NCBI GenBank assembly: GCA_965217935.1
Contig: OZ244581.1
Span: 2,356,001 to 2,420,000, forward strand
DNA length: 64,000 nt
Direction of reading: 5' to 3'
Source of the DNA: JBBROS01 sp965217935
GTDB lineage: Bacteria; Pseudomonadota; Alphaproteobacteria; Acetobacterales; Acetobacteraceae
Under the pieces are notes generated by a model that saw only the letters and a list, made by a program, of their open reading frames with translations, had not been told where the DNA came from and ran no database searches. A program made the position numbers and the translations under genes. Of this stretch, positions 9,075 to 17,330 are shown one piece after another; position 1 is the stretch's first letter, and the number at the start of each line of letters is the position of its first letter.

Positions 9075-9944
9075 ATGCTGCACCGCCGCGCGTTGATCAC
9101 CGCCTTGGCAGCCATGAGCGCGCCGGGCTTTGTCCGCGCCCAAGGCAAGACCGGATTCGCCTTCACCGCCATCCCTGACCAGGATGAGTCGCGCCTCGTC
9201 GAACGGTTCGGCCGCGTTGCCGCCTACCTGCAGGACAAGCTCGGCCTGCCGGTCGCCTACATCCCCGTCAAAAGCTACCCGGCCGCCGTCACCGCTTTCG
9301 TCAACGATCAGGTCCAGCTCGCCTGGTTCGGCGGGTTCACCGGCGTCCAGGCCCGCCGCGCCGTGCCGGGCTCGCAGGCGATCGCCCAGGGGATCGAGGA
9401 CACGAGTTTCAGGAGCTTCTTCATCGCCAACGCCGCCACCGGGCTGAAACCATCCAAGACCTTCCCGCTCGGCATCAAGGGCCGCACGTTCGCCTTCGGC
9501 TCGCGGTCCTCCACCTCGGGCCGGGTCATGCCGGAATACTATATCCGCAAGGCGTTCGACGACGCGCCCGAGACGGTCTTCGCCCGCGTCGGCTTCTCCG
9601 GCGACCACACCAAGACCCTGCAACTGGTGCAAAGCGGGGCCTACGCGGCGGGCGCGATGGATTTCACCGTCTATGCTCTCGAGCAGAAGGCCGGCCACGT
9701 CGATCCGTCCCAGGTCTCGGTGATCTGGGAAACCCCGCCCTTCCCCGATTACAACTGGACCCTGCGCGGCAATGCGGGCGAGCGTTTCGGCGCCGACTTC
9801 GCCCAGCGGATGCAAACCGCCCTGGTCGACTGCCACGACACGGCCATCCTGAAGCCGTTCGGCCGCACCGGCTTCATCGCCGCCAGGAACGCCGACTACG
9901 CTCCCATCGTGGAGGTCGCGGAAGCCACTGATCTCCTCAAATAG
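9075..9944 (+). CDS. PhnD-type phosphate/phosphite/phosphonate-binding protein
   Basis: Periplasmic substrate-binding protein of an ABC importer for phosphonate, phosphite or a related oxyanion, 289 residues. A twin-arginine-lacking signal sequence ends at about residue 22 (LITALAAMSAPGFVRAQ). The mature part begins with FAFTAIPDQDESRL, followed by VQLAWFGGFTGVQARR and a GSRSSTSGR substrate loop, all typical of the PhnD/PtxB fold. The ATG at 9075 is preferred because AGGAGA lies at about 9059-9064; the open frame upstream is not needed. The ATPase and permease genes follow directly. The substrate cannot be told from sequence alone. Confidence 0.85.
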   Translation: MLHRRALITALAAMSAPGFVRAQGKTGFAFTAIPDQDESRLVERFGRVAAYLQDKLGLPVAYIPVKSYPAAVTAFVNDQVQLAWFGGFTGVQARRAVPGSQAIAQGIEDTSFRSFFIANAATGLKPSKTFPLGIKGRTFAFGSRSSTSGRVMPEYYIRKAFDDAPETVFARVGFSGDHTKTLQLVQSGAYAAGAMDFTVYALEQKAGHVDPSQVSVIWETPPFPDYNWTLRGNAGERFGADFAQRMQTALVDCHDTAILKPFGRTGFIAARNADYAPIVEVAEATDLLK

Positions 9945-10626
9945 CGGGCAAGGGCGTATCGCCGGCCCGGCCGGTCCGCTGCTGGACCTCCGCGATGCCG
10001 AGGCCGGCTACCCCGGCCAACCGATCCTTGCCAATCTCAACCTGACCCTCCGCCACGGCGAGCACGTCGCCCTGCTGGGCCGTTCCGGCGCCGGCAAGAC
10101 CACTTTGCTCAACCTGCTCTACGCCCGCCTTGCCAGCCAAGCGGCCCTGATCCCGCAGGCAGCCGCCCTCGTGCGCCCGCTCAGCGTGTTCCACAACGTC
10201 TACATGGGCCGCTTGGACCGGCACGGCTCGCTGCATAACCTCCGCGTCCTGGCCTGGCCGACTGCCCGCGAGACCGCCGCCGTCCGCGCCGTCCTCGCCG
10301 AGGTTGGCCTTGCCGACAAGCTTCATGCCCGGGCCGGCGCCCTCTCCGGCGGGCAGCAGCAGCGCGTGTCGGTCGCCCGCGCCCTGTTCAACGCCCGCCC
10401 CGTCGTGATCGGCGACGAACCTGTCTCCGCGCTCGATCGCGCCCAGGGCGCGGCCGTCCTGCGGCAAATGGCCGCCCGGCACGAAACCATGATCCTCGCC
10501 TTGCACGATGTCGCGCTCGCTCTCGGCCACGCCGACCGCGTCATCGTGCTCGACGGCGGCCGGATCGTACTAGACGCCCCCGCCCGCGCCCTCGGCACGA
10601 CCGACTTGGACCGCTTCTATGGCTGA
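9928..10626 (+). CDS. PhnC-type ABC transporter ATPase, start codon abnormal
   Basis: ATP-binding subunit of the PhnD/PhnE importer, at least 222 residues. Walker A GRSGAGKTT, signature LSGGQQQRVSVARAL and Walker B with VIGDEPVSALD are intact. The frame is open from 9853, but it has no ATG, GTG or TTG before the TTG at 10105, which lies beyond Walker A. Translation must therefore begin at a rare codon such as CTG 9928 or ATC 9931, downstream of GGAGGT (9911-9916), or the normal start has been mutated. Its 3' end overlaps the permease start by eight bases. The listed start is a best guess. Confidence 0.7.
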   Translation: MISSNSGQGRIAGPAGPLLDLRDAEAGYPGQPILANLNLTLRHGEHVALLGRSGAGKTTLLNLLYARLASQAALIPQAAALVRPLSVFHNVYMGRLDRHGSLHNLRVLAWPTARETAAVRAVLAEVGLADKLHARAGALSGGQQQRVSVARALFNARPVVIGDEPVSALDRAQGAAVLRQMAARHETMILALHDVALALGHADRVIVLDGGRIVLDAPARALGTTDLDRFYG

Positions 10627-12142
10627 GGGCCTCGTCCGCCCCCGCCTCACCTACGCGAACGCCACCCTGGGCTTCCTTCTCGTTGCCCTTGCCGCCCTCC
10701 CGTTCGCCGACCTTGGGGTCGCCAGCCTCAACCCCTGGCGGGAACTCGGCCGGCTCCTTGCCGGCGCGCTCCGCCCGAGCTTCGCCGCCGTCACCGCGCG
10801 CGGCGTGGCGCTCACCATAGCGTTCGCCGTCGTCGGCGTCTTCCTGGGCGCCGTCGCCGGCTTCCTGCTTTCCCTCGGCTTCGCCCGCTCCCGCCCAGTC
10901 CGCGTCATCTGCGCCGGGCTCCGCTCCGTTCACGAGCTGTTCTGGGCCTTGCTGCTGATCCAGGTCGCCGGCCCGTCGCCGGCTGCCGGGCTGCTCGCCA
11001 TCGCGCTGCCCTACGCCGGCATCTTCGCCAAGGTGTTCTCCGAGCTGATTGAGGAAGCGGACCTCGCCGCCGAGCGCACGCTGCCGCCGGGCACGCCTGC
11101 CATCTCCCGCTTCCTCTACGCCCGCCTGCCCGAGATCGCCGCCCCGGTCCGCAACTACCTGCTCTACCGGCTCGAATGCGGCATGAGGTCCACCCTGGTG
11201 CTCGGTTTCGTCGGCCTGCCCACGATGGGGTTCGAGCTTGAAAGCGACTTCCGCCAGGGCCGCTACGCCTCGGCCGCCGGGCTGGTCGCCGTGTTCTATC
11301 TGCTGATCGCCACCCGCCGCCTGTGGGCCCGCCCGGCCACGGCGCCGTTCCTCCTGGCCGGCAGCGTGGGCGCCCTCGCGTGGCTGACCGCGCCCGTGGG
11401 CGGCCAGTCCGTCTGGATCGCCCTCGCCCGCTTCCTGGGCGGCGACATCGTCCCATCCCCGCTCCGCGCCGCGCCCCTGCTCGACCCGGCGACCTGGGCG
11501 GCAACCTGGTCCGCCTTCGCCCTGTGGCTATGGGACCTGCTCGCCACCCAAATCGTCCCCGGCGCCGTCAAGACCCTCGTCCTGTCCCAACTGGCTCTCG
11601 TCTGCATGGCCTCCATGGCCCTCGCCGTCTTTCCCTTCGCCTGCCGCCGCTTCGCCGGACGGCTCGGCGCCCCGCTGGCCCGGGCGCTGCTGGTCGTTGT
11701 CCGCTCGACGCCGGAATACATGCTCGCCTACGTCCTGCTGCAGCTCCTCGGCCCCTCGATGCTGCCCGCGGTCATCGCCCTCTCGCTGCATAACGGCGGC
11801 ATCGTCGGCTACCTGATGAGCCGCCACGCCGATACCCTCGGCTACCGCCCCGACGCGCCGCGGGGCATCGACCTCTATGCCTGGGAGACGGTCCCGCGCA
11901 TGTACGGCCAGTTCCTCGCCTACACGCTCTACCGCTGGGAGATCATCGTCCGCGAGAGCGCCATCCTGGGCATCCTCGGCGTCCGCACCCTCGGCTACCA
12001 CGTCGACGCGGCGATCGCGGAACTGCGGCTCGACGTGGCCGTCGCGCTGATCGTCGCCACTGGCGCGCTCTCGATCGCCGTCGACGCGCTCTCCCGCGCG
12101 CTTCGCCGGCGGTTGCGGATCGAGGCGGGCGCCAAGACCTAA
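10619..12142 (+). CDS. Fused tandem PhnE-type ABC permease
   Basis: Inner-membrane permease of 507 residues, about twice the size of PhnE, made of two homologous halves. Each half has its own permease block: ELFWALLLIQVAGPSPAAGL in the first and STPEYMLAYVLLQLLGPSML in the second. Conserved segments STLVLGFVGLPTMGFELE and ESAILGILGVRTLGYHVD follow at matching places, so this is a gene duplication and fusion. One polypeptide may therefore replace the usual PhnE dimer. It overlaps the ATPase gene by eight bases and closes the three-gene importer operon. Confidence 0.85.
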   Translation: MAEGLVRPRLTYANATLGFLLVALAALPFADLGVASLNPWRELGRLLAGALRPSFAAVTARGVALTIAFAVVGVFLGAVAGFLLSLGFARSRPVRVICAGLRSVHELFWALLLIQVAGPSPAAGLLAIALPYAGIFAKVFSELIEEADLAAERTLPPGTPAISRFLYARLPEIAAPVRNYLLYRLECGMRSTLVLGFVGLPTMGFELESDFRQGRYASAAGLVAVFYLLIATRRLWARPATAPFLLAGSVGALAWLTAPVGGQSVWIALARFLGGDIVPSPLRAAPLLDPATWAATWSAFALWLWDLLATQIVPGAVKTLVLSQLALVCMASMALAVFPFACRRFAGRLGAPLARALLVVVRSTPEYMLAYVLLQLLGPSMLPAVIALSLHNGGIVGYLMSRHADTLGYRPDAPRGIDLYAWETVPRMYGQFLAYTLYRWEIIVRESAILGILGVRTLGYHVDAAIAELRLDVAVALIVATGALSIAVDALSRALRRRLRIEAGAKT

Positions 12143-12621
12143 GCGGCCTCTCGCGATTTGCGGCGGCGCGACAGGACGATAAGAGCGCATGAAGCTGTGG
12201 GAGGCTCAAGCGGCGGCTTTGACCTGACCGGGATCGTCTGCGGGGCGAAAGTCCGAGTAGAGCGCCCGGAAGAACTGGTCTGGGGCGCCGTCGAGAGCTG
12301 CCACGCGGATGTCGAGGACGGACTAAACGTGCGGCGCTGCGCACCGTGCTCGACGCCCGCAGCCGGAATTACGAAGTTGCTGTATCGGCCGATACGTTCG
12401 GCGGCTTGGTGCAGGCTGCCGAGGCGGCCGCCTATCGGTCGATCGAGGCTGGCGCCGCCGTCCCGTCCGAGGTCTCGACCCAAACTCGCACTGGATTTCA
12501 CGACCGATCAAGCCATGCAGACGTTCGCCTTGGTCCGGGAGTTGCGGCTTGCCTGAGACCAGTTAGTGCTTAGACACAATCAGAGAGTGCAGCATTAGTC
12601 GAAGCACTCGCCTTGTTCGGT
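12143..12621. other. Gene-poor stretch with degenerate coding traces
   Basis: No intact gene is supported here. Short open frames exist on both strands. On the minus strand a run ending FFRALYSDFRPADDPGQ (about 12222-12335) reads like a C-terminus. On the plus strand a run ending FTTDQAMQTFALVRELRLA (stop near 12556) does as well. I recognise neither family. This is probably a graveyard between the phosphonate-type operon and the LacI regulator. Confidence 0.35.
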
Positions 12622-12652
12622 GGGCTGCTTCAGCCAACGGGCTGAAGCACCC
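12622..12652. terminator. Hairpin downstream of the LacI-type regulator
   Basis: TGCTTCAGCC (12626-12635) and GGCTGAAGCA (12640-12649) form a perfect 10-bp stem with an AACG loop, extended by GGG/CCC across one bulged base. It lies 16 bases beyond the stop of the minus-strand regulator. No strong U-run follows on either strand, so it may be a bidirectional terminator or an RNA-stabilising hairpin. Confidence 0.5.
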
Positions 12653-12667
12653 GTTTGCATCAGACCA

Positions 12668-13696
12668 CTAATTGGGCGCGGTCGCGGTCGTGCCGCGGAT
12701 CAGCAAGCGGGTGGGCATCATCGCGCTCTCGACCGCCTGCCCGCGGCTGATTGCCTCGATCAGCGCGACGGCCGCCCTCCGGCCCATCTCCTCGGTAGGC
12801 ACGTGAACCGTCGTGAGCGGCGGATCCATCTCCGCGGCGATTTCCAGGTTGTCGAAGCCGGTGATGGACAGCTCTCGCGGGACGGCAATGCCGCGCCGCC
12901 GCGCTTCCAACAACGCGCCGAAGCCGATCACGTCGTTGCCGCAGATGACGGCGGTCGGGCGCCCGGCCTCCGGCCCGACCTGCATCACGCCGATGAATGC
13001 CTCACGGGCCGCGCGGACGGTGTACGCGCATTCGGCCAGCAGCGCCGGCGGCAGGCAAAGCCCGTGCGATTGCAGCCGCGATTTGACGCCCGTCACGCGC
13101 GCCCGCGCGCGGTCGTTGCCCGCCTGCACGCCGGCCAGCATCGCGAACCGCCGGTGCCCCAGCGATACCAGCAGGTCCACCACGTCCGCCATCGCCTCGG
13201 CGTTGCGGAACCCGACATTCGGCGCGGGGCCAGCTTCGTCGAACGCCCAGGCGCAGACGTGAGCGACGCTGGACCGCCGCAACATGGCGAAGCTGTCGGC
13301 CGCGTGCTGGTTGCCGACCAGCAGCAGCCCGTCGACGCCCCGCTGCACCATGCGCCGCACCAAAGTTCGTTCCTCATCGAGGTCGTAATTGGACACCGAG
13401 AGCACCAGCGTAAAGCCGTTGGCACGGGCCTCGGCCTCGAACGCATTGATGCCCTCCGCGAAGATGGCGTTGTTGAGCGTGGGGATGATCGCGCCGAGCA
13501 CGAAGCTGCGCTGGGTCGCGAGCGCCCGGGCGCCGTCATGAGGCACGTAGTCGAGGGCCGCGATAGCCTGCTCGATACGCGCCCGGGCCGTCGGCTTGAT
13601 CGGGCCGATGCCGTTCAGCATCCGGCTCACGCTCGCCGTGGAGACGCCGGCGATCCGGGCTACGTCCTTCTGCGTCGGGCTGCCAAAACCAGCCAT
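12668..13696 (-). CDS. LacI-family transcriptional regulator
   Basis: A 342-residue DNA-binding regulator. The N-terminal helix-turn-helix TQKDVARIAGVSTASVSRML occupies residues 8-27. A periplasmic-binding-protein-like sensor domain follows, with GLLLVGNQ, GHRRFAMLAG and the C-terminal STGFDN-like block SITGFDNLEIAAEMDPPLTT. It is divergent from the sulfonate-type transporter operon, and a long palindrome lies between them, so it most likely represses that operon and perhaps itself until an inducer binds. The start is the ATG at 13696, where the protein begins MAGFGSPTQKDV. The open frame further upstream is chance antisense coding. Confidence 0.9.
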   Translation of the reverse strand: MAGFGSPTQKDVARIAGVSTASVSRMLNGIGPIKPTARARIEQAIAALDYVPHDGARALATQRSFVLGAIIPTLNNAIFAEGINAFEAEARANGFTLVLSVSNYDLDEERTLVRRMVQRGVDGLLLVGNQHAADSFAMLRRSSVAHVCAWAFDEAGPAPNVGFRNAEAMADVVDLLVSLGHRRFAMLAGVQAGNDRARARVTGVKSRLQSHGLCLPPALLAECAYTVRAAREAFIGVMQVGPEAGRPTAVICGNDVIGFGALLEARRRGIAVPRELSITGFDNLEIAAEMDPPLTTVHVPTEEMGRRAAVALIEAISRGQAVESAMMPTRLLIRGTTATAPN

Positions 13697-13723
13697 CGTG
13701 AAAGGCCTCGAGAGGTGGGGCGC

Positions 13724-13773
13724 TTGCGTTTGAGAATTGTATGCGCTTACGATGCCGAATGTAAGCGCATACA
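13724..13773. promoter_or_regulatory. LacI-type operator overlapping a promoter for the sulfonate operon
   Basis: TGTATGCGCTTAC (13738-13750) and GTAAGCGCATACA (13761-13773) are perfect 13-base inverted arms around a 10-base spacer. Each arm contains a half-site like the GTAAGCGC core of LacI-family operators. A candidate promoter for the plus-strand operon has -35 TTGCGT at 13724-13729 and -10 TACGAT at 13748-13753 with an 18-base spacer, so a bound regulator would block it directly. The site lies 42 bases upstream of the regulator start and 37 bases before the first permease start. Confidence 0.75.
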
Positions 13774-13810
13774 GCTTCAACAACACTGATGCGTGGCGCG
13801 GGGAGGACAT

Positions 13811-14650
13811 TTGGCTACGACGACGCAGCCCAGTACGGTCCTGACGCTGCCAGCCGCCCGCGCCAGAGCCGGCCGCGTCGCCTATCTGCGCCGGGGGCAC
13901 TGGCTTGGCTTGCTGACGATCGGCGTGGTCGTCGTGCTCTGGTGGCTGCTGACAAGCGTCACGGGCGTGGTGGCGGAGGTTCGTTTTCCCTCGCCGGGCG
14001 AGTTCATGCGCGCTTTGAACCGGCTGTTGACGGACGGGTATGCCGGCGGACTGCTGTGGGAGCATGCGGCGCACAGCGTCCGGCTTGTGCTGCTCGGCTT
14101 CTCCGCCGCGGTGCTGGTTGGCGTGCCGCTGGGTTTCGGCATGGGCTATGACCGCCGGATCGAGGCGTTCGTCAATCCGGTCTTCCTGTTGCTTCGGCCC
14201 ATCCCGCCCTTGGCGTGGATACCGCTCGCCATCGTCTGGCTCGGCCTGTCCGACGGGTCGAAAATCCTCGTCATCTTCATCGCCGCCTTCGTGCCTTCGG
14301 TCATCAACGCCTTCACGGGCGTACGGAACACGCGGCGCACCTTGGTCGAGGCGGCGCAGGTGCACGGCGCCAACCGCCGCCGCCTGGCGCTTGAGGTTTA
14401 CTTGCCGGGATCGCTGCCGCTGATCTTCACCGGCCTCAAGCTCTCGATGCAGGCATCCTGGACCACGCTGGTCGCGGCCGAACTGGTCGGCGCCTTCCTC
14501 GGCCTGGGCCGGGTGCTCTCATCGGCCTACCGTGACATCAACACGGCCATGATCCTGGTCGCGATGGTCACGATCGCCATTCTCGGCGCGCTGACCACCA
14601 GGGCGATCGGCTGGGCCGAGCGCCGCGCCACCCCGTGGCTGGCTGAATGA
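13811..14650 (+). CDS. ABC transporter permease (taurine/sulfonate/nitrate type), first copy
   Basis: Inner-membrane permease of the SsuC/TauC type, 279 residues, about six membrane helices. The coupling loop that contacts the ATPase is EAAQVHGANRRRLALEVYLPG. RPIPPLAWIPLAIVWLGLSD is a strong family signature. I chose the TTG at 13811 because GGGGAGG stands seven bases upstream; a GTG at 13793 would add six residues. It is the first gene of the LacI-controlled operon and overlaps the second permease by four bases. Two different permeases in one operon suggest a heterodimeric channel. Confidence 0.85.
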   Translation: MATTTQPSTVLTLPAARARAGRVAYLRRGHWLGLLTIGVVVVLWWLLTSVTGVVAEVRFPSPGEFMRALNRLLTDGYAGGLLWEHAAHSVRLVLLGFSAAVLVGVPLGFGMGYDRRIEAFVNPVFLLLRPIPPLAWIPLAIVWLGLSDGSKILVIFIAAFVPSVINAFTGVRNTRRTLVEAAQVHGANRRRLALEVYLPGSLPLIFTGLKLSMQASWTTLVAAELVGAFLGLGRVLSSAYRDINTAMILVAMVTIAILGALTTRAIGWAERRATPWLAE

Positions 14651-15426
14651 CCGAGGAGCCTCGGCATCTCTGGGCGTATTCCGCGGCCAGCCTGATCCTG
14701 TTCTTCGGCCTGTGGCAGGGCGCGGTATCGGCCGGGCTCGTATCATCGTTCATCCTGCCCTCGCCCATCGAGGTGGGACAGCGCATCGCCGTGTTGATGA
14801 GCCGGCCGTTCGCGGGCTTCCGGCTTTACCAACACCTGTTCTCTTCCCTCGGGCGCTTCCTCGGCGGCTTCGCGCTGGCGGCTCTCATCGGCATCCCGCT
14901 CGGGTTGCTGATGGGGCGGTTCCGCTTGCTCGATGAGGTCGTCACTCCGCTCTTTGAAGGGTATCGTTACGTCGCGCCGCTCGCCTGGGTGCCGTTCGCG
15001 GCCCTCTGGTTCGGCACTGGCATCGGCGGCCCGGTGCTCGTGATCTTCACCGGCGCGTTCGCGCCTTGCCTGATCAACGCCTACCGCGGCGCACGGCTGG
15101 TCGAGCCGCATCTGATCGAGGCGGCGCAGACGCACGGGGCGAGCGAGTTCCGCATCGTGCGCGAGGTGCTGCTGCCCGGCGCATTGCCATCGATCGTCGC
15201 CGGGCTGCGTATCGCGGCCGGGCTGGGCTGGCAAAGCCTGATCGGCGCCGAGCTGATCGTGGTCTCGTCCGGCATCGGCTACGTGCTGGTGCAGGGGCAG
15301 AGCAACCTCAGCCCGTCCACCGTGGTGAGCGCTATGGCGATGATCGGATTGACGGGCATCGCGATCGATTGGGCGCTGCGGGCAGCCGAGCGGCGGGTGA
15401 GCGCCAAGTGGGGAGGCGCGCGTTGA
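14647..15426 (+). CDS. ABC transporter permease (taurine/sulfonate/nitrate type), second copy
   Basis: A second inner-membrane permease of the SsuC/TauC family, 259 residues. Landmarks are GYRYVAPLAWVPFAALWFGTG and the ATPase-coupling loop EAAQTHGASEFRIVREVLLPG. It is clearly diverged from the first permease, so the pair is not a recent duplication. The start overlaps the previous stop (ATGA), and its own stop overlaps the ATPase start (TTGA), showing tight translational coupling. It is expected to form a heterodimer with the preceding gene product. Confidence 0.85.
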   Translation: MTEEPRHLWAYSAASLILFFGLWQGAVSAGLVSSFILPSPIEVGQRIAVLMSRPFAGFRLYQHLFSSLGRFLGGFALAALIGIPLGLLMGRFRLLDEVVTPLFEGYRYVAPLAWVPFAALWFGTGIGGPVLVIFTGAFAPCLINAYRGARLVEPHLIEAAQTHGASEFRIVREVLLPGALPSIVAGLRIAAGLGWQSLIGAELIVVSSGIGYVLVQGQSNLSPSTVVSAMAMIGLTGIAIDWALRAAERRVSAKWGGAR

Positions 15427-16217
15427 GCGACATCCGCTTCGAGGGCGTGACGAAGACGTTCCGCCGCGGCGACGGCAGCCCGTTCGTGGCCATCGGCGGC
15501 ATCGATTTCCAGGTCGAGGACCGGGAGTTCATTTCCGTCGTCGGCCCCTCCGGCTGCGGCAAGACCACGCTGATGCGAATGGTGGCCGGCCTTGAAAGCC
15601 CGTCCGGCGGGCGGGTGCTGGTGGCGGGCAAGCAGGTCGTGGGGCCGGGGCCGGACCGGGCGGTGGTGTTCCAGCAATTCGCGCTGTTCCCGTGGAAGAC
15701 GGTGCGGGAGAACATTGTCTTCGGCATGCGCTCGCGCGGAGCCGGCCGGGCCGAGCGGGACGCCGCCGTCGCGCATTACCTGGCGCTGATGAAGATGGAG
15801 GGCACGGCGGAGAACTACCCGCACCAGCTCTCCGGCGGGATGCAGCAGCGCGTCGCCATCGCCCGGTCATACGCCACCAACCCCGGCGTGCTGCTGATGG
15901 ATGAGCCGTTCGGGGCGCTCGATGCGCAGACCCGCACCATCATGCAGGAGGAGCTGGCGCGGCTCTCGCGTGAGAACCCGCGCACCGTCCTGTTCATCAC
16001 CCATTCGGTCGAGGAGGCGATCTACCTGGCCGACCGCGTGGTCATGCTCGGCCGCAACCCGGGCCGCATCGTCGAGGTGATCGACGTAGCGGGCGCACGG
16101 CAGGCGGAGGAGTGGGCCAAGCAGCGGATCGACGCCGTGATGGCGCTGCCTTCCTTCAATGACCTCCGCGGCCGGGTATGGCGGCTGCTGCGCGAGGAGA
16201 TGGGCGATGACCGCTGA
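15423..16217 (+). CDS. ABC transporter ATPase (SsuB/TauB type)
   Basis: Cytoplasmic ATPase of the sulfonate-type importer, 264 residues, starting at TTG. Walker A GPSGCGKTT is at residues 41-49. The Q-loop region VVFQQFALFPWKTVREN, signature LSGGMQQRVAIARS, Walker B VLLMDEPFGALD and the switch histidine in FITHSVEEA are all intact. The TTG start overlaps the stop of the second permease by four bases. The gene ends 25 bases before the binding-protein gene. All residues needed for ATP hydrolysis are present. Confidence 0.9.
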   Translation: MSDIRFEGVTKTFRRGDGSPFVAIGGIDFQVEDREFISVVGPSGCGKTTLMRMVAGLESPSGGRVLVAGKQVVGPGPDRAVVFQQFALFPWKTVRENIVFGMRSRGAGRAERDAAVAHYLALMKMEGTAENYPHQLSGGMQQRVAIARSYATNPGVLLMDEPFGALDAQTRTIMQEELARLSRENPRTVLFITHSVEEAIYLADRVVMLGRNPGRIVEVIDVAGARQAEEWAKQRIDAVMALPSFNDLRGRVWRLLREEMGDDR

Positions 16218-16242
16218 ACACCGGAAGAAACGGAGGACCTTC

Positions 16243-17292
16243 ATGCTGAAAACCTTGATCCTGGCCGGCGCCGTCCTGGCAGCATCGGCCAACCTGTCGC
16301 ACGCCGCCGTCCGCGCGGCCGAGAAGCTGGGCGTCAGCTACCAGCCCGCGCTGTTCTGGGCGTTGCCGTTCTACATCGCCGACAAGAAGGGCTGGTGGGG
16401 CGAGATCGGGCTTGATCCCAACTACTCCACGTTCCCGTCCGGGGCGCCGCAGATGGCAGCCGCGGCCTCGGGCTCATGGGACGTCGGCGGCACCGGCTCG
16501 GCGCCCGCCGTGCTGGGGGCGGCGCGCTTCGGCATCGTCACGATCGGCATCACCAACAACGAGAGCGCCGGCAACGCGCTGATGGCGCGCGCGGCCGACC
16601 TCGCCGCCATCAAGGCGGACCCGAAGTCGCTGAAAGGTCAGCGCCTGCTGGTCACCACCAACTCCACCGGCGAATACGCGGCGGCGGCATGCATCAAGAG
16701 CTACGGCCTCAGATACCCGGATGACGTGGAGGTGGTGAACCTCAACCAGCAGCAGATCATCTCGGCCTTCGCGACCGGCACCGGCAAGCTCGCCGGGGTT
16801 TGGGCGCCGAACATCTATACGCTTGAGTCGAAGGCCGGGGCGAAGCTGCTCTGCTCTGGGCAGGATGCGGGCGCGATCGTCCCTGGCGCGCTGATCGCCC
16901 GCAGGGAATTCGCCGAGAAGCACCCGGAGGACGTCGCCAAGTTCCTCGCCGTCTATCTGCGCGGCGTGAACTACATCCGCTCCCACAAGAAGGAGGCGGT
17001 CAGCATGATGGGCGACTTCTACGCCCTGACCGGCACCGAGCTGGCGCCCAAATACCTGGAGCGTGAGATCGACACCCGGCCGATGTTCACGTTGCAGGAG
17101 CAGATGGCGCTGCTCGGCGCCGCGGGCGGGCAGTCCAAAGCCGATATGTGGTTCGACGCGCTGGGCGGCTATCTCACCGCGACCGGCACGCTCGACAAGC
17201 CGCTCAAGGCGTCCAGCTTCATCGACCCGGCCTACATGCGGCGCGTCGCCGAGACCCCGGCCCTTGCCGCCTTCGCCAATCGAACCGACTAA
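16243..17292 (+). CDS. Sulfonate/nitrate-type ABC substrate-binding protein
   Basis: Periplasmic binding protein of the SsuA/TauA/NMT1 superfamily, 349 residues. A signal peptide is predicted at residues 1-18 (LKTLILAGAVLAASANLSHA). The mature protein starts with GVSYQPALFWALPFYIADKK, and GAPQMAAAASGSWDVGG forms the typical ligand-pocket loop. GGAGG lies six bases before the ATG. It is the last transporter gene and is followed 38 bases later by the HisD-like dehydrogenase, linking uptake to catabolism. Low identity to characterised SsuA or TauA leaves the ligand open; a C3 sulfonate is my inference from the neighbours. Confidence 0.85.
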   Translation: MLKTLILAGAVLAASANLSHAAVRAAEKLGVSYQPALFWALPFYIADKKGWWGEIGLDPNYSTFPSGAPQMAAAASGSWDVGGTGSAPAVLGAARFGIVTIGITNNESAGNALMARAADLAAIKADPKSLKGQRLLVTTNSTGEYAAAACIKSYGLRYPDDVEVVNLNQQQIISAFATGTGKLAGVWAPNIYTLESKAGAKLLCSGQDAGAIVPGALIARREFAEKHPEDVAKFLAVYLRGVNYIRSHKKEAVSMMGDFYALTGTELAPKYLEREIDTRPMFTLQEQMALLGAAGGQSKADMWFDALGGYLTATGTLDKPLKASSFIDPAYMRRVAETPALAAFANRTD

Positions 17293-17330
17293 CCTCGCCT
17301 GCGGCGCCGCCGTTCAAGGAGCAATCACGG

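Noticed and set aside
12668..14365. A longer LacI-type protein of 565 residues
   Set aside because: The extra 220 N-terminal residues are antisense to the first permease. The helix-turn-helix begins at the usual distance from the ATG at 13696.
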